35,230 bases of DNA. Origin: Bacteroidales bacterium (GTDB lineage: Bacteria > Bacteroidota > Bacteroidia > Bacteroidales > UBA932). The notes under the pieces were generated by a model. The model did no database searches and was not told the DNA's origin. It saw nothing but the letters and a program-made list of their open reading frames with translations. Positions 17,353 to 26,151 of this stretch are shown one piece after another. How positions within the stretch are numbered: the first letter of the stretch is position 1; each line of letters opens with the position of its first letter. The DNA is taken from assembly GCA_004552115.1 (NCBI GenBank), contig SFPH01000019.1, positions 1 through 35,230 of the forward strand, in the 5' to 3' direction. The position numbers and the translations under genes were made by a program.

Positions 17353-18186
17353 ATGCAGATTACAGCAGCTGACGTAATGAAATTGCGCAAGATGACCAGC
17401 GCCGGAATGATGGATTGCAAGAATGCCCTTACCGAGGCAGAAGGCGATTTCGAGAAGGCAGTGGACATCATCCGCGAGAAGGGTAAGCTCGTTGCAGCCA
17501 AGAGGGCTGACCGCGAGACAACCGAGGGAGCTGTCCTCGTCCGCATCAATGGTGGCAAGGCCATCATCGTTTGCCTTGGATGCGAGACTGACTTCGTATC
17601 GGCTACTCCTGACTTCAAGGCTCTCGCCAATGGTATCGCTGACGCGGCCATCGCAGCCTTCCCGGCTGACGCTGAGGCACTCAAGGCAGTTCAGATGCCA
17701 AACGGCCATACTGTAGAGGAGGAGATTTCCGCCCAGACCGGCAAGACCGGCGAGAAGCACGTGCTTGCATATTATTCTACCCTCGAGGCTCCATACATTG
17801 CACAGTATGTTCACAACAATTCCAAGGTGGCTTCCATCGTTGCTTTCAACAAGGAAGTTTCCGAGGAGGTAGGCAAGAACGTAGCAATGCAGGTTACCTC
17901 AATGCACCCTGTTTCAGTTTCCGAGGCAGACTGCCCTAAGGAGACTGTAGAGAAGGAGCTCGCAATGTACAAGCAGCAGATCGCTGAGGATCCGAAGATG
18001 GCCGGCAAGCCTGATGCTATGCTCGAGAACATCGCAAAGGGCAAGCTCAAGAAGTTCTTCAAGGAGCAGACCCTCGAGGATCAGGACTACATCTGGGACA
18101 ACAAGGTGTCAGTTCTCGGTTACATCCAGGCTTCTGACAAGGATGCAAAGGTTCTCTCATTCAAGAGGTTCTCTTTGAGCGACTAA
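17353..18186 (+). CDS. tsf: Translation elongation factor Ts
   Basis: EF-Ts is the nucleotide exchange factor for EF-Tu. The 277-residue product starts with the UBA-like N-terminal domain (ITAADVMKLRKMTSAGMMDC, then ALTEAEGDFEKA). It contains the TDFV motif (CETDFVSATPDF), which contacts EF-Tu, and has the core domain through to the end. I chose ATG 17353 over an in-frame TTG at 17344, since the N-terminus MQITAADV aligns with other EF-Ts proteins. It is the last gene of the operon and is followed by a strong terminator at 18209. Confidence 0.97.
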   Translation: MQITAADVMKLRKMTSAGMMDCKNALTEAEGDFEKAVDIIREKGKLVAAKRADRETTEGAVLVRINGGKAIIVCLGCETDFVSATPDFKALANGIADAAIAAFPADAEALKAVQMPNGHTVEEEISAQTGKTGEKHVLAYYSTLEAPYIAQYVHNNSKVASIVAFNKEVSEEVGKNVAMQVTSMHPVSVSEADCPKETVEKELAMYKQQIAEDPKMAGKPDAMLENIAKGKLKKFFKEQTLEDQDYIWDNKVSVLGYIQASDKDAKVLSFKRFSLSD

Positions 18187-18208
18187 TTCCTTCGCTCGGA
18201 TATGATAC

Positions 18209-18242
18209 AAAATCGGACCGGTTACCCCGGCCCGATTTTTTT
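18209..18242. terminator. Terminator after tsf (also usable by the convergent gene)
   Basis: The arms AAAATCGG-A-CCGG and CCGG-C-CCGATTTT form a stem with one mismatch and a TTACC-type loop, followed by a run of T on the plus strand. It lies between tsf and the convergent minus-strand gene, so it can serve both. Confidence 0.88.
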
Positions 18243-18250
18243 GTGTTCTG

Positions 18251-18523
18251 TCATTTCTTAGGCTCCGGCCCCATCTCAAGCACGCCCTCTCCTCCCTTCA
18301 GCAGCTCCGAAGCCGGGAACGTGAATCCGTCAAGTCTTTTGCCGTTGAGAACGGCGCTCTGAACGTAGATGTTCTTCCTGGATGCATTGCGGGCCTTGAT
18401 CACGAACTTGTCACCGCGGCCGTCTTTTTCGCCTATTGTCCACAAGGTGGCAATATCCTTTGTAAAGGCATCTGACGCCAGTGTCGTGGCAATCAGCAGA
18501 GTTGATAGAATCTTTATCGTCAT
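18251..18523 (-). CDS. Small exported protein resembling only the C-terminal end of GH92 mannosidases
   Basis: The product is about 90 residues from ATG 18523 (an in-frame ATG at 18541 is also possible). It has a signal peptide (ILSTLLIATTLASDAF) and a short segment ATLWTIGEKDGRGD. The rest is the end of a GH92 protein: FVIKARNASRKNIYVQSAVLNG, KRLDGF, GGEGVLEMG. This aligns with the last ~65 residues of the full GH92 encoded at 31131-33506 (FTIRTENNSDKAYYVQSAAFNG). The (alpha/alpha)6 catalytic barrel and all catalytic residues are absent, so it cannot be a mannosidase. It is either a remnant of an internally deleted gene or a stand-alone beta-module. It faces the tsf terminator and is divergent from the mannan locus, with no clear promoter. 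Confidence 0.65.
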   Translation of the reverse strand: MTIKILSTLLIATTLASDAFTKDIATLWTIGEKDGRGDKFVIKARNASRKNIYVQSAVLNGKRLDGFTFPASELLKGGEGVLEMGPEPKK

Positions 18524-18631
18524 CTGTGTATGTCTAAACAATGTGGTACAAAGTAAACGAAATTCCGTAATGAAGCAAGTGGAATAAATGGTTGCAAGAG
18601 CGATAAATGTAACGTTTTTATATATCTGCTA

Positions 18632-18660
18632 TTGTATATCAAAAAATTTATTTATATTTG
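18632..18660 (+). promoter_or_regulatory. Promoter of the mannan utilisation operon
   Basis: TTG (18632-18634), an 18-nt spacer and TATATTTG (18653-18660) fit the Bacteroidetes consensus. It precedes the ROK kinase start by about 55 bp. No further consensus promoter was found between the kinase and SusC. Confidence 0.7.
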
Positions 18661-18714
18661 CGTCGGATTAAATGTTCATACATGCATCGATTTTGTTTAA
18701 AGATGAATGTAATC

Positions 18715-19605
18715 ATGAAGGATAATTATGTGGTAGGTGTCGATGTCGGTGGATCTCATGTGTGTTCTGCCGTAGTTGACATTGAGGACGGCAGTATCTG
18801 TTCAGAGCCGGTGACCACTCCGGTTGACAGTTCTGCCGGGGCCGTGGAGGTCGTGAATGCCTGGGCGGAAAATGTTAGACGGTCAATATCAGGCTTCGGG
18901 GGAAAGGTCAGCCGCGTGGGATTTGCCTTCCCTGGGCCGTTCGACTATGTCCGGGGCATATCCCTTATAAGCGGAGTCGGGAAATATGAAAGCGTTTATG
19001 GACTCGGCGTGGCTGAGACAATGCGTTCTGTCCTGTTTTCAGAGGCAGGCGACGTGCAGATGAGATTCGTCAATGACGCTTCGGCATTTGCCCTCGGCGA
19101 GGCCCTCTACGGAGCTGCGGCGGATTCTGCCAAAGTGCTTGCCCTGACGCTCGGAACAGGAGTCGGCTCCGGATTTGTGTCGGAGCGGAAACTTGTCGTG
19201 GACTCTCCTGACGTGCCTGAAAACGGATGGGTCTATTGTCTTCCATTCGAAGATGGAATCGCAGACGAAGCATTCTCTACAAGATGGATTGTGAAGCGCT
19301 ATCGTGAACTTTCCGGACTGCAGGTGGCGGGAGCCAGGGAAGTGGCTGAAAGATATGACACTGATGAATCCGCCCGTGTCCTTTTCCGTGAATACGGGGA
19401 GCGTCTGGCTGCGTTTGCAGGCCCGGTTCTCAGGAAGTTCGGGGGAAGGACTCTTGTAATTGGAGGCAATATCTCACGGGCTTACCATCTTTTTGCGGAA
19501 CCTCTGGATGAGCGGCTACGGGCAATGGTTCCCGGCGCGGAGGTCAGAGTCTCAGGCCTTCTGGACAAGTCCGCAATGATCGGTGCGGCATCATTGTTTG
19601 TCTGA
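18715..19605 (+). CDS. ROK-family sugar kinase (probable mannokinase)
   Basis: ROK kinases phosphorylate hexoses with ATP in the cytosol. The 296-residue product has the N-terminal phosphate-binding motif VGVDVGGSH, the catalytic aspartate D121 in VNDASAFALGE, the LGTGVGSGF phosphate loop and a C-terminal LVIGGNIS adenosine-binding loop. The cysteine zinc motif of many ROK proteins (CxCGxxGC) is absent, and the corresponding region reads NGWVYCLPFEDGIADEAFSTRW. I chose ATG 18715, which starts MKDNYVVGVD; ATG 18703 is also possible, and starts further upstream would run into the promoter. The next gene begins 2 bp after its stop. Since that gene resembles mannose-6-phosphate isomerase and the operon carries mannan hydrolases, mannose is the likely substrate; this is inference from context. 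Confidence 0.88.
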   Translation: MKDNYVVGVDVGGSHVCSAVVDIEDGSICSEPVTTPVDSSAGAVEVVNAWAENVRRSISGFGGKVSRVGFAFPGPFDYVRGISLISGVGKYESVYGLGVAETMRSVLFSEAGDVQMRFVNDASAFALGEALYGAAADSAKVLALTLGTGVGSGFVSERKLVVDSPDVPENGWVYCLPFEDGIADEAFSTRWIVKRYRELSGLQVAGAREVAERYDTDESARVLFREYGERLAAFAGPVLRKFGGRTLVIGGNISRAYHLFAEPLDERLRAMVPGAEVRVSGLLDKSAMIGAASLFV

Positions 19606-19607
19606 AT

Positions 19608-21395
19608 ATGAATCAATTAGAATATATTATGTCAAAAATCAGAAAGACAACTCAGTATCTCATGCCGGTGAGCAGGAAAAAGCCGGGAGCGCTGGACTAC
19701 GACATATATCCGGTCCACGATCTCGGCGACGGGACTGTCTCATCGGATTTCAGCGAACTTGCCGCCCGGATTCCGGAACGCGGGACGGTTATTGTTGACG
19801 GATATGTCGGAGTAAGGTTTGATGAATTCGTATCAAGCCTTAACGAAGCGCTTTCGGCCGTCGGGAAGACTGCCCTCTGGTGGAGCGTGGATTCGGCCCT
19901 GAAGAGTCCTGCGGAGATAGATAAGATGATAGAACCGTTCCTTGGCGGTGATGACCCTCTTTTCGGTTACAGGGCAAGCCTTGAGCTCAAGGATTTCTTT
20001 GATGGGGACAAGCTTGCATCCATAAAGGCCGATGCTTCGGCTCCGCTCAATATCATTTACGGAATCGGTGCTTCTCTCGCCGGATGGGAGGGGACATTGA
20101 TTTATCTGGATATCCCGAAGAACGAGATCCAGTTCCGTTCGAGGGCGGGCAGCGTGAGAAATCTCGGCGCGGCTGCCCCGGATGCTCCGAAGAAGATGTA
20201 CAAGCGCTTCTACTTCATTGACTGGGTCGTTCTCAACAGGCACAAGAAGGCATTGATGCCTGAAATTGACATTTTTGTGGATGCACAGCGCGAGACGGAG
20301 ATTACCTGGGCGGAAGGCGATGTGGTCCGCGCCGGACTGGACAGGCTTGCCCGGAACGGCTTCAGGGTACGACCATGGTTCGAGCCGGGAGCCTGGGGAG
20401 GACAGCGCATCAAGGAGTTCATCGGAGATCTGCCTCAGGATGTGCCCAACTATGCCTGGTCATTCGAACTGATTGTGCCGGAGAACGGAATTATCCTCAG
20501 CGGCGGTGACAAGATGCTTGAGCTTTCGTTCGATTCCATAATGTACGAGGCCGGCCGGGATGTTGTGGGAGACGATTGCTACCGCGAGTATGGCGACGAG
20601 TTCCCGATCCGTCTTGACTATCTTGACAATTTCGACGGAGGCAATCTTTCAATACAATGTCATCCGCGCAGGGAATACATACAGAAGAACTTCGGAGAGG
20701 TGCTCACTCAGGAGGAAACCTACTATATCCTCGACCACAAGCCGGGGGCCGAGGTCTATCTCGGATTCAAGGACGACATTGTCCCTGAAGAATTCGAGGC
20801 GGCCCTGACACGCAGCCACGAGACTGCCACTCCGCTCGACGTTCCGAAGTACATCAATGCCGAACCGGCCGTGAAGCACGGTCTGTACCTGATTCCTCCA
20901 GGAACCCTCCACAGCTCGGGACGCAACAACCTGGTCCTGGAAATCAGCACGACTCCGTACATCTTCACATTCAAGATGTACGACTGGATGGCCCTCGACC
21001 TGGATGGGCGTCCGAGGCCGCTGAACATCAGGAGAGCGATGGAAAACCTGTATTTCGACCGCAAGGGCAAACGCATTTCCGAGGAGTTCGTCTCCCATCC
21101 TTATCTTATTGAAAAGGGTGACGGCTGGGAGCTCTGGCATCTTCCTACACACGCCAACCATTCCTACGATGTGCATCGCTATGTGGTTGATACTGAGGTG
21201 GAAGTGAAGACCGAAGGCAAATGCCACGCTCTCAATCTTGTCGAGGGCAAGTCCGCCAAGGTCATTACTGAAGGCGGGATGACATTCGAACTTACATATG
21301 CCGAGTCCCTGGTGATATCCGCTGCTGCGGGATCATACAGGATCGTGAATGACTCCGGGGAACGGATAATGATGATAAAGGCCTTTATGAAATAA
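19608..21395 (+). CDS. Class I mannose-6-phosphate isomerase-like protein with N-terminal extra domain
   Basis: The 595-residue product is about 200 residues longer than classical ManA. The C-terminal two thirds carry the cupin isomerase motifs: RPWFEPGAWGG, zinc ligands Q350 and H352 in QCHP, a glutamate in AEVYLGF, and H435 in LIPPGTLHSSG. These would convert mannose-6-phosphate to fructose-6-phosphate. The N-terminal ~200 residues (VIVDGYVGVRFDEF, DDPLFGYRASLELKDFF, NIIYGIGASLAGW, KRFYFIDWVVLNRHK) resemble a nucleoside-kinase-like fold with a degenerate P-loop lacking the Lys of Walker A. ATG 19629 is an alternative start. It is coupled to the kinase gene by 2 bp and lies 88 bp before SusC. 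The isomerase role is well supported; the N-terminal function is unknown. Confidence 0.85.
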   Translation: MNQLEYIMSKIRKTTQYLMPVSRKKPGALDYDIYPVHDLGDGTVSSDFSELAARIPERGTVIVDGYVGVRFDEFVSSLNEALSAVGKTALWWSVDSALKSPAEIDKMIEPFLGGDDPLFGYRASLELKDFFDGDKLASIKADASAPLNIIYGIGASLAGWEGTLIYLDIPKNEIQFRSRAGSVRNLGAAAPDAPKKMYKRFYFIDWVVLNRHKKALMPEIDIFVDAQRETEITWAEGDVVRAGLDRLARNGFRVRPWFEPGAWGGQRIKEFIGDLPQDVPNYAWSFELIVPENGIILSGGDKMLELSFDSIMYEAGRDVVGDDCYREYGDEFPIRLDYLDNFDGGNLSIQCHPRREYIQKNFGEVLTQEETYYILDHKPGAEVYLGFKDDIVPEEFEAALTRSHETATPLDVPKYINAEPAVKHGLYLIPPGTLHSSGRNNLVLEISTTPYIFTFKMYDWMALDLDGRPRPLNIRRAMENLYFDRKGKRISEEFVSHPYLIEKGDGWELWHLPTHANHSYDVHRYVVDTEVEVKTEGKCHALNLVEGKSAKVITEGGMTFELTYAESLVISAAAGSYRIVNDSGERIMMIKAFMK

Positions 21396-21483
21396 CAGAC
21401 GCCTGCTGCTTCCTGACTTGAACTGAAAACTTCAAAATCGTCATATTCTGTCGATAATCTAAATCAACTAATAACTATTTATT

Positions 21484-23847
21484 ATGAACTCGTTAAAACT
21501 AAATGAACTATTCCACCGCCTTGGAAATCTCTCCATGAGATTTCTGGCCGCTGTGGCATTCTTCATCTGCGCAGGGGCGGTGTTGCCGGCTCTTGCCCAG
21601 CCCGGTACCATTAAAGTCACAGGTAAGGTGACCTGTGGCGGCGATGGCGTTATCGGCGCGTCCGTAATGGTCAAGGGAACAAACAGCGGTACTGTAGCCG
21701 ACATGGACGGAAACTACAGCATTGCCGTAAGGCCTGATGCCATTCTTGTGTTTTCCGCCATCGGATACACTGCTGAAGAAGTAGCCGTGGACGGCCGCAC
21801 TGTAATCAATGTCTCCATCAATGAAGAGGCACTCAACCTCGCTGATGCGGTTGTCGTAGGTTACGGTGTGCAGAAGAAGGTGAACCTGACAGGTGCCGTC
21901 GCAAGCGTCTCCACCGAGGAAATTGAAGGAAAGCCTATCGCCAATGTTCTTGAGGGCCTTCAGGGTACGACTCCGGGCCTCGTAATACAGCAGGGCTCAT
22001 CCACTCCGGGCGGTGCTCCGTCCATCAATATCCGCGGATACAACACTATGAACAACAACGACCCTCTCGTCATCATTGACGGAATCGAGGGCTCGCTCGC
22101 GAACCTTAACCCTAACGATATCGAGCAGATTTCAGTCCTGAAGGACGCATCCTCGACTGCGATTTACGGCTCCAGGGCTTCCAACGGCGTCATCCTCGTT
22201 ACCACCAAGAAGGGTAGCGACGGAAAGGTGGAGGTCAGCTACAATATGACATACGGCCTCCAGCAGGCTACGAAACTGCCTACTGTAGTGGACTCATGGA
22301 TTTATGCTGAGCTCTACAACGAGGCTGCGGTCAATTCCGGACGTTCTGCAAAGTTCAGTGCCGAGCAGATTGCAGACTTCAGGAATGGCGGAACCAACTG
22401 CAAGTGGATTGAGGAAATATACAAGGACAAGGCGTCCCAGCAGTCCCACAACGTTTCCGTCACCGGCGGAAACGGAAACCTTTCCTATATGGGCTCAGTT
22501 GGATACCTCAAGCAGAATTCTCTCTTCCAGGGTCCAAACTACGGATATGACAGGTACAATGCCAGATTGAACGTGAGCCACAAGATGACAAAGAACTTCA
22601 CTGTCAGCCTCACTTCCCAGTTCACAAGGAACAATATCAAGGATCACGCATACTGGACAGAATGGATTATCGAGATGTGCAACCGTATGCCTGCCATCTA
22701 TGAAATCAAGAATCCTGACGGAACCTACAACTATCCTTCCGGCTCCAACTCCAACTCTCTCGAGAGGCTTGAGACCGGTGGATACAGGAGGAGCGTGAAT
22801 GACGACATGAGCGGTACCATTTCCGCCGACTGGCAGATTATCAAGGGCCTCAAGCTCTCATTCTCAGGCGGCGCCCGTTATCTCAACAACAATACCCACG
22901 AGAACAGGATGGCTTCGGACAATCCTCTCTCCGGAGACAAGGAGAACCATATCAGCGAGTCATTCAACCGCAATACGAAATATACGGCTACGGCGATGCT
23001 GTCCTACAATACCGTCATCAAGGAGCGCCATACGCTCGGAGTTCTTGCCGGATACGGATATGAGGGTGAGCATGCCAACTATTTCGGCACAACCCGCGTG
23101 ACTGACAATCATGACTTCGACGTGATGGTTGGCAATATCAACGGTACCGACAAGCTCCCGATATCGAATTACAGCGGAGCTTCGGACTGGTCTCTCTACT
23201 CATTCTTCGCCAGGGTGAACTACAATTACGCGGAGAAGTACCTTCTCGAGTTCAACCTCAGAAACGACTATTCATCTTATTTTGCAAAGGGCAACCGTTC
23301 CGGTCTGTTCCCTTCACTTTCAGCAGGCTGGAGAATCTCCCAGGAAAGTTTCTGGGACAATATCCGTCCTTACGTGTCATCACTCAAGCTCAGGGGTTCC
23401 TGGGGTCTTGTAGGAAATAACCGCATCGGTGCATACCAGTATCTCCAGTCGGTATCCGTCAGCCAGGGAATGGTGTTCGACGACAATTCCGTACCTACTG
23501 CCGGCTTCTCTTCCGCAAACCCGGGAATCAAGTGGGAGACCACCATGATGGGCAATATCGGACTTGATTTCGGCGTGCTGAGCGACAGGCTCACGCTTTC
23601 GTTCGACTACTTCAACAACAGGACGAAGGACATCCTCGTGAACCTCTCCGTTCCGGGAATTTTCGGAAACGGTTCGCCGGTATCCAATGCCGCCGAGGTG
23701 AGGACCCAGGGATGGGAGCTCGCTCTCAATTACAATTTCAAGACAGGCATCGTAAATCACAATATTTCCGGAAACGTATCCGACAGCTGGAACAAGGTGG
23801 AACAAGGTTCTCGACACCAGGGGCAACGAGCTCCACTATGGTTATGA
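21484..23847 (+). CDS. SusC-type TonB-dependent outer-membrane transporter, N-terminal part (frame broken by tandem duplication)
   Basis: SusC proteins import oligosaccharides across the outer membrane using TonB energy, capped by a SusD lid. This frame gives 787 residues: a signal peptide (FFICAGAVLPALAQ), a carboxypeptidase-like N-terminal domain (VTGKVTCGGDGVIGASVMVK), the plug with PSINIRGYNT, DPLVIIDGIEG, VLKDASSTAIYGSRASNG, and then the barrel. No STN domain is present, so signalling to an anti-sigma factor is unlikely. The frame fails after SWNKV at 23788-23807, where the 10-bp unit TGGAACAAGG is present twice. It then reads 18 foreign residues to a stop. Removing one copy gives a continuous protein of 1014 residues ending at 24538, the normal SusC length. 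Confidence 0.93.
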   Translation: MNSLKLNELFHRLGNLSMRFLAAVAFFICAGAVLPALAQPGTIKVTGKVTCGGDGVIGASVMVKGTNSGTVADMDGNYSIAVRPDAILVFSAIGYTAEEVAVDGRTVINVSINEEALNLADAVVVGYGVQKKVNLTGAVASVSTEEIEGKPIANVLEGLQGTTPGLVIQQGSSTPGGAPSINIRGYNTMNNNDPLVIIDGIEGSLANLNPNDIEQISVLKDASSTAIYGSRASNGVILVTTKKGSDGKVEVSYNMTYGLQQATKLPTVVDSWIYAELYNEAAVNSGRSAKFSAEQIADFRNGGTNCKWIEEIYKDKASQQSHNVSVTGGNGNLSYMGSVGYLKQNSLFQGPNYGYDRYNARLNVSHKMTKNFTVSLTSQFTRNNIKDHAYWTEWIIEMCNRMPAIYEIKNPDGTYNYPSGSNSNSLERLETGGYRRSVNDDMSGTISADWQIIKGLKLSFSGGARYLNNNTHENRMASDNPLSGDKENHISESFNRNTKYTATAMLSYNTVIKERHTLGVLAGYGYEGEHANYFGTTRVTDNHDFDVMVGNINGTDKLPISNYSGASDWSLYSFFARVNYNYAEKYLLEFNLRNDYSSYFAKGNRSGLFPSLSAGWRISQESFWDNIRPYVSSLKLRGSWGLVGNNRIGAYQYLQSVSVSQGMVFDDNSVPTAGFSSANPGIKWETTMMGNIGLDFGVLSDRLTLSFDYFNNRTKDILVNLSVPGIFGNGSPVSNAAEVRTQGWELALNYNFKTGIVNHNISGNVSDSWNKVEQGSRHQGQRAPLWL
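23788..23807. repeat. Exact 10-bp tandem duplication that breaks SusC
   Basis: TGGAACAAGG occurs twice head-to-tail (23788-23797, 23798-23807). The first copy begins in frame at codon 769. The extra 10 bases shift the frame by +1. With one copy the reading is SWNKVLDTRGNELHYGYD, which joins the two SusC parts without loss. Confidence 0.92.
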
Positions 23848-23848
23848 C

Positions 23849-24538
23849 GTGACCACCATCATCAAGGAGGGCTACCCGCTCTGGTCATACTACACTCTCC
23901 GCAGCGACGGACTCTTCCAGAGCGACGAGGAGGCTGCAAACAGTCCTCACCTCGTAGGCGTTGTGCCAAAGGCGGGCGACATCAAGTACATTGACAAGAA
24001 CGGTGACGGCAAGATTGACGATGATGACCGTTTCGTGGTGGGCAATGACTTCCCTCGCTATACCTTCGGTTTCAACTACGGCCTCGAGGTCAAGGGATTC
24101 TACTTCTCGATGTTCCTCCAGGGCGTGGGCAAGAGAAGCCGCTGGATGCGCGGCGAGTCGGTGGAGGCTTTCCACAACAACAACGAGGGCCCGGTTCTCG
24201 ACTTCCACGTGGACAGATGGACTCCTGAGAACAGGGATGCCTCATATCCTCGCCTCACAATGGGTACAGAGTCCACCAACAATGCAACCAAGTCCGATTA
24301 CTGGATCCAGAACGCAGCCTACCTCAGAATCAAGAACCTCCAGATCGGTTACAGCTTCCCTGAGGCGATGCTGAGCAAGATCCGCTTCAAGGGACTTCAG
24401 GTGTATCTGACCTGCGAGAATCCTTTCGTGTTCTCGAATATGAAGGGAGGATGGGATCCTGAGTACAATGCTGACGGTTCGGGACGAGCCTATCCTGTGG
24501 CCAGAGTTTATTCAGTAGGCCTTAATGTTAAATTTTAA
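23849..24538 (+). CDS. SusC-type transporter, C-terminal part (continuation after frame break)
   Basis: This frame encodes the last ~230 residues of the SusC barrel. It opens with a GTG at 23849, but clear SusC similarity begins earlier, at about 23798 (NKVLDTRGNEL). Family motifs include YPLWSYYTLRSDGLFQ, AGDIKYIDKNGDGKID, RFVVGNDFPRYTFGF, RIKNLQIGYSFPE and the terminal barrel strand ending ARVYSVGLNVKF. On its own it has no signal peptide and no plug, so it cannot function as a separate protein. It is read together with 21484-23847 as one gene interrupted by the 10-bp duplication. The SusD gene follows after 18 bp. Confidence 0.9.
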   Translation: MTTIIKEGYPLWSYYTLRSDGLFQSDEEAANSPHLVGVVPKAGDIKYIDKNGDGKIDDDDRFVVGNDFPRYTFGFNYGLEVKGFYFSMFLQGVGKRSRWMRGESVEAFHNNNEGPVLDFHVDRWTPENRDASYPRLTMGTESTNNATKSDYWIQNAAYLRIKNLQIGYSFPEAMLSKIRFKGLQVYLTCENPFVFSNMKGGWDPEYNADGSGRAYPVARVYSVGLNVKF

Positions 24539-24556
24539 TTGTAGGAGACTGGAAAT

Positions 24557-26146
24557 ATGAAAAGGAAATTATTTGCATTTACAACATTTGCAGGCATCCT
24601 GTTCGCTGCGTCTTCCTGCATTGGACTGGACACTGCTCCATACGACAGGGAAACTGACCTGACATACTGGACCGGGAATGAAGATGCCGCCGAGGCTGTC
24701 CTGAACAGCTGCTATGCATCGATGTACAGCGCATCCGAAATCATTTCATCCGAGGGTGCAAGCGACAATGCCTATGTCAAGGGTCTGGGTACGACCCAGC
24801 CGATTGCAAACGGCTCCCTGAGTACAGACAATTCATACGTGAAGAGTATCTGGGATCATTACTATGCAAGCATCAGGCTCTGCAATGAGCTCCTGAACAA
24901 TATCGACAAGGTTCCGGGACTCGCCTCCGATCTCAAGGCAAGGTACATTGCCGAGTGCAAGACCCTGAAGTCCTTGTTCTATTACGAACTCTATACGAAA
25001 TTCGGCTCTGTCCCATATACTGACGCCGTGCTTACCGTGGCTGAAAGCGAGAGCATCTCCAGGACCGCCCGCGAGACTGTCAAGGGCAATGTGGTCAGGA
25101 TGCTTGAGGACGCCATAGGCGACCTTCCGGAGTCATATCCGGCAGGGGAGAGGGGAAGGATCACCTCAGGAGCCGCAAAGATGATTCTCGCGAAGGTTCA
25201 TCTCTTCGACGGAGATTGGGCAGAGGTGAAGAGACTCACCCAGGAAATCATGGACTCCAGGGTATATTCCCTCACCGGCTCATATGCGGATGTGTTCAAC
25301 ATTGACAATGAATACAATTCCGAGGTGATTCTCGACGTGCAGTACTCTCCGGTTCTCCGCGAATGGAGCATGAGGGATGCCGGTTTCATTCCACCGTCCA
25401 TGGGAGGTTATTGCAACATAGCTCCTACCCAGGAACTTGTGGACAGCTACATCATGCTGAACGGAAAAAAGATTTCTGACGCCGGCTCCGGCTACGACAA
25501 GTCGAATCCTTATGCCGACCGCGACCCTCGTCTTGCAGCCACCATCATCTATACCGGCAATTCCTACAGACTGGCGGACGGAAGCGACAATGTTATCGAC
25601 TGTGAGAATCCTGAAAGCCGCGATGCGTACGGCACTACTTCCGACGTTACCCCTACGGGATACTATTTCAAGAAATGGTGGGATCCCAAATACAGGCTCA
25701 CGCTCAATTCAAGCTTGAACATCATCGTCTTCCGCTATGCTGACGTTCTCCTCATGAATGCGGAGGCTCATGCTGAGAGCGGTACCCTCAACAGTACTGT
25801 CTGGGACAATACGGTAGGTCTCATCCGCAGCCGCGCGGGCTTTACCGCAAGTTCGGCTCTCGAGTATGATTCCACTGCTGACAATGTCGAGGTCATCAGG
25901 AACGAGCGCAGATGCGAACTTGCGTTCGAAGGCCACAGATATAAGGACATCATCAGGTGGAAAATCGCGGAGAAGGTTCTCAACGGCAATGTTCACGGGC
26001 TTTACACCGGTGCCGCAGTCGGCGCTGACAACGGTTATGTGATTGTGGAGAAGAGGGCGTTTGATTCCGCCAAGCACTATCTCTGGCCTATCCCTCAGAA
26101 AGACAGGGACCTCAACAAGAATCTCGACCAGAACCCTAATTGGTAA
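24557..26146 (+). CDS. SusD/RagB-family surface glycan-binding lipoprotein
   Basis: SusD proteins sit as lids on their SusC partner and bind the incoming glycan. The 529-residue product has a lipoprotein signal ending at C21 (ILFAASSC). The helical TPR-like scaffold follows (SIWDHYYASIRLCNELLNNI, ECKTLKSLFYYELYTKFGSVPY, SGAAKMILAKVHLFDGDW). The C-terminal motif block is NIIVFRYADVLLMNAEAHAE, IRNERRCELAFEGHRYKDIIRW and LWPIPQKDRDLNKNLDQNP. A Shine-Dalgarno-like AGGAG precedes the ATG. The frame is intact, unlike its neighbours on both sides. It lies in the operon directly after SusC, as expected for the pair. The ligand is inferred to be alpha-mannan from the downstream GH76 and GH92 enzymes. 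Confidence 0.95.
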   Translation: MKRKLFAFTTFAGILFAASSCIGLDTAPYDRETDLTYWTGNEDAAEAVLNSCYASMYSASEIISSEGASDNAYVKGLGTTQPIANGSLSTDNSYVKSIWDHYYASIRLCNELLNNIDKVPGLASDLKARYIAECKTLKSLFYYELYTKFGSVPYTDAVLTVAESESISRTARETVKGNVVRMLEDAIGDLPESYPAGERGRITSGAAKMILAKVHLFDGDWAEVKRLTQEIMDSRVYSLTGSYADVFNIDNEYNSEVILDVQYSPVLREWSMRDAGFIPPSMGGYCNIAPTQELVDSYIMLNGKKISDAGSGYDKSNPYADRDPRLAATIIYTGNSYRLADGSDNVIDCENPESRDAYGTTSDVTPTGYYFKKWWDPKYRLTLNSSLNIIVFRYADVLLMNAEAHAESGTLNSTVWDNTVGLIRSRAGFTASSALEYDSTADNVEVIRNERRCELAFEGHRYKDIIRWKIAEKVLNGNVHGLYTGAAVGADNGYVIVEKRAFDSAKHYLWPIPQKDRDLNKNLDQNPNW

Positions 26147-26151
26147 TAAAG

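Noticed and set aside
23788..23860. Programmed ribosomal frameshifting as explanation for the SusC break
   Set aside because: No slippery heptamer or downstream pseudoknot is evident, and an exact 10-bp duplication explains the break fully.
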